A stretch of 6,904 bases of DNA from Verrucomicrobiota bacterium (GTDB lineage Bacteria > Verrucomicrobiota > Verrucomicrobiia > Limisphaerales > JAGWYX01), in the NCBI GenBank assembly GCA_018969165.1, contig JAGWYX010000204.1, forward strand, positions 1 to 6,904, read 5' to 3'. Each line of letters begins with the position of its first letter. The stretch's first letter is position 1. The notes beneath the pieces were generated by a model. That model was not told the DNA's origin. It made no database searches and was given only the letters and a program-made list of their open reading frames with translations. The position numbers and the translations under genes were made by a program. Shown one piece after another: positions 5,456-6,904 of the stretch.

Positions 5456-6490
5456 ATGAGCAAGGGCGTGCTGCTCGTCAACCTCGGGTCGCCGGACTCG
5501 TTCGCGGTGCGCGACGTGCGCCGGTACTTGCGCGAGTTCCTCATGGACGAGCGCGTGATCGACACCTCTTTCTTGAGCCGGTTCCTGGTCGTCAACGCGT
5601 TCATCCTGCCATTCCGCCCGCGCCAGACGGCCGAGGCCTACGCCAAAATCTGGTGGCCGGAAGGCTCCCCCTTGATCGTCATCAGCCGGCGCGTCCAGGC
5701 CGAGCTGCAGCGGCGTGTGTCCGTCCCGGTCGAACTCGCCATGCGCTATCAGAACCCTTCAATCGAAACCGGGCTCCGACGGGTGCTCGACCGCGACGTG
5801 GACGACCTGCTGTTGGTCCCGCTCTACCCACACTACGCGATGTCGAGTTACGAAACCGTGGTCGTCAAGGTCCGGGAAACCCTGCTCCGCCTGGCACCGG
5901 CGACGGCGCTCACCGTGCAGCCCCCGTTTTACAGCGACCCCCGGTACGTGGACGCGCTGGTCGCCGCCGCTGCCGACCCTCTCGGAGGCGGTTACGATCA
6001 CCTGTTGTTCAGTTTCCACGGGGTTCCGGAACGGCACTTGCGCAAGTCCGACCCGACGGGTTTCCATTGCCTGGCCAGCGAGAGGTGCTGCGTGACGCCG
6101 GGGCCCGCGCAAGCGACCTGTTATCGCGCGCATTGCTTCGCCACCGTCGAGGCCTTCGTCCGCCACGCGGGGATCCCCCGGGAAAAATACTCGGTCGCGT
6201 TCCAATCGCGGCTCGGCCGGGACCCGTGGCTGAAACCTTATACGGACCACGAGCTGGTCCGGCTGGCCTCGACCGGGATCCGCAAGCTGGCCGTCATGTG
6301 CCCGTCGTTTGTCGCCGATTGCCTCGAGACCCTCGAGGAAATCGGCCTGCGCGGCAAAGAATCATTTCTCGCCGCCGGCGGCCAGCAATTGACGTTTATC
6401 CCCTGCCTGAACGAGCACCCGCGGTGGCTGGCCGCGCTCGAAGCAATGGTCACGGATTTCGTGGAAGGCCCTGCGCGCGCGGGCGCGTGA
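5456..6490 (+). CDS. hemH: Ferrochelatase, internal-cysteine-cluster type
   Basis: Inserts ferrous iron into protoporphyrin IX to make protoheme, the last step of the pathway. The 344-residue protein begins MSKGVLLVNLGSP, the standard ferrochelatase N-terminus, which fixes the ATG at 5456. Further blocks are MRYQNPSI (96-103), VPLYPHYAMSSYET (121-134) and FSFHGVPERHLRKSD (185-199), with the metal-site histidine H188 and the partner glutamate E320 in CLNEHP. Between these lies a cysteine-rich loop with C205, C211, C212, C222 and C227. Ferrochelatases with four cysteines in one internal segment of about 20 residues, such as that of Myxococcus xanthus, bind a [2Fe-2S] cluster, so this one probably does too. 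The preceding gap is entirely repeat sequence and no ribosome binding site is evident. It is probably transcribed with hemY. Confidence 0.97.
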   Translation: MSKGVLLVNLGSPDSFAVRDVRRYLREFLMDERVIDTSFLSRFLVVNAFILPFRPRQTAEAYAKIWWPEGSPLIVISRRVQAELQRRVSVPVELAMRYQNPSIETGLRRVLDRDVDDLLLVPLYPHYAMSSYETVVVKVRETLLRLAPATALTVQPPFYSDPRYVDALVAAAADPLGGGYDHLLFSFHGVPERHLRKSDPTGFHCLASERCCVTPGPAQATCYRAHCFATVEAFVRHAGIPREKYSVAFQSRLGRDPWLKPYTDHELVRLASTGIRKLAVMCPSFVADCLETLEEIGLRGKESFLAAGGQQLTFIPCLNEHPRWLAALEAMVTDFVEGPARAGA

Positions 6491-6499
6491 AGTCGCGCC
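6482..6499 (+). terminator. Hairpin across the hemH stop codon (weak terminator candidate)
   Basis: GGCGCG (6482-6487) and CGCGCC (6494-6499) form a 6-bp stem around a 6-base loop that starts with the hemH TGA. Only GTTTG follows, so the T-tract is poor. It is at the expected place for the end of the operon, but in such GC-rich sequence it could be chance. Confidence 0.28.
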
Positions 6500-6632
6500 G
6501 TTTGGGCGCATCGTCCCGCAATCCGCCAGCGGCGCGGCCGGAGGTCGCAGCCCAACCGACGTCCGGTTCATGGGAAGCCCCTTGCGCGATGGCGCACGCG
6601 CCGCGACCCTGAGCCGTGTAGGCCCCCGTAGC

Positions 6633-6650
6633 AGCCGACGTCAGTCGGCT
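6633..6650. repeat. Short inverted repeat in the convergent spacer
   Basis: AGCCGAC (6633-6639) and GTCGGCT (6644-6650) form a perfect 7-bp stem with the loop GTCA. It lies midway between the convergent hemH and HAF-protein genes. It resembles a dispersed intergenic hairpin of Verrucomicrobiota (recollection, not searched). A bidirectional terminator role is possible but no T-runs flank it. The rest of 6491-6726 shows no gene. Confidence 0.5.
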
Positions 6651-6698
6651 CAAAATCCCTGGCGGCCAGAGGGAGCGGGCTGGCGTCCACTGCTATCC

Positions 6699-6722
6699 GG
6701 TTCCCGGGGAGCCGTCGGAACC
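6699..6722 (-). terminator. Inverted repeat just past the HAF-protein stop
   Basis: GGTTCC (6699-6704) and GGAACC (6717-6722) pair around a 12-base GC-rich loop, five bases beyond the minus-strand stop codon. No T-run follows on the minus strand. The position suits a transcript end for the minus-strand gene, but the structure is weak. Confidence 0.22.
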
Positions 6723-6726
6723 GCGC

Positions 6727-6904
6727 TCAGTTATTCGGCGTCAGCAGGAAGGATCGATAACCGATTTCGTTGGTGGTCGTGCCGACGCCGACGATTTGGC
6801 CCTTGTTGTTGATGCCGGTGGCGAAGATCAGGACCCAACTCGAGTTGGTCGGAATGTAGGTATTGAGGTCGAAGATATTGGTGGCTTGCCACAGCACGGC
6901 ATGG
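6727..6904 (-). CDS. HAF-repeat protein, C-terminal end (partial)
   Basis: The last 58 codons of a minus-strand gene that continues beyond the right edge of the window; the stop is TGA at 6729-6727. The translation begins HAVLWQATNIFDLNTYIP, then has GINNKGQIVGVG and GYRSFLLTP. This is the pattern of HAF-repeat proteins: an H-A-x-L-W core, a D-L-N motif, and a G-I-N-x-x-G-Q-I-V-G turn, repeated along secreted beta-propeller-like proteins and ending in a final RxFLLTP strand. Such proteins are usually exported and of unknown function. Any signal peptide would lie outside the window. It converges on hemH and has no evident link to heme synthesis. The frame and family are clear, the role is not. 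Confidence 0.82.
   Translation of the reverse strand, partial: HAVLWQATNIFDLNTYIPTNSSWVLIFATGINNKGQIVGVGTTTNEIGYRSFLLTPNN

Noticed and set aside
6570..6812. Plus-strand 80-codon ORF at the right end
   Set aside because: It overlaps the clear HAF-protein frame on the opposite strand and is Arg/Ser-rich without a motif.

Overview
The window is a GC-rich stretch of bacterial chromosome carrying a compact heme-biosynthesis cluster. Four genes on the + strand, in pathway order, cover the last four steps from uroporphyrinogen III to protoheme: hemE (1142-2191), hemN (2179-3552), a HemY-type protoporphyrinogen oxidase (3832-5349) and hemH (5456-6490). The source is most likely a member of the Verrucomicrobiota or a close PVC relative. 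This is inferred from the ferrochelatase type (internal cysteine cluster), the HAF-repeat protein at the right edge, the absence of clear Shine-Dalgarno sequences, and gaps filled with short palindromic repeats. No marker gene proves it.

Left part (1-1141): a stand-alone response-regulator receiver protein (51-509) that may be translationally coupled to an upstream gene ending at position 21. A gap of about 630 bases follows. It has no convincing gene but holds a 22-bp perfect palindrome, an 11-bp direct repeat pair and a GC-rich hairpin. A sigma70-like promoter (1104-1133) lies so close to the hemE GTG that the transcript may be almost leaderless.

Centre (1142-6490): hemE and hemN overlap by 13 bases and are surely co-transcribed. 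Between hemN and hemY lies a broken 3' remnant of a PIN-domain (VapC-like) gene, then a second promoter-like sequence and a 16-codon mini-ORF whose stop overlaps the hemY start (ATGA). The hemY reading frame contains about 40 extra codons forming nested perfect inverted repeats, which looks like a palindromic element inserted in frame. The 106-base hemY-hemH gap is a large imperfect inverted repeat that also supplies the hemY stop codon. HemN is the oxygen-independent enzyme and HemY the oxygen-dependent flavoprotein. With HemN present and no HemQ, the genes fit the protoporphyrin-dependent branch of heme synthesis.

Right part (6491-6904): a repeat-bearing spacer with small hairpins, then the C-terminal 58 codons of a minus-strand HAF-repeat protein, convergent with hemH and cut by the window edge.

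No new multi-gene system is visible. The most unusual signals are the in-frame palindromic insert in hemY, the PIN relic with its mini-ORF, and the repeats colonising each gap of the operon.
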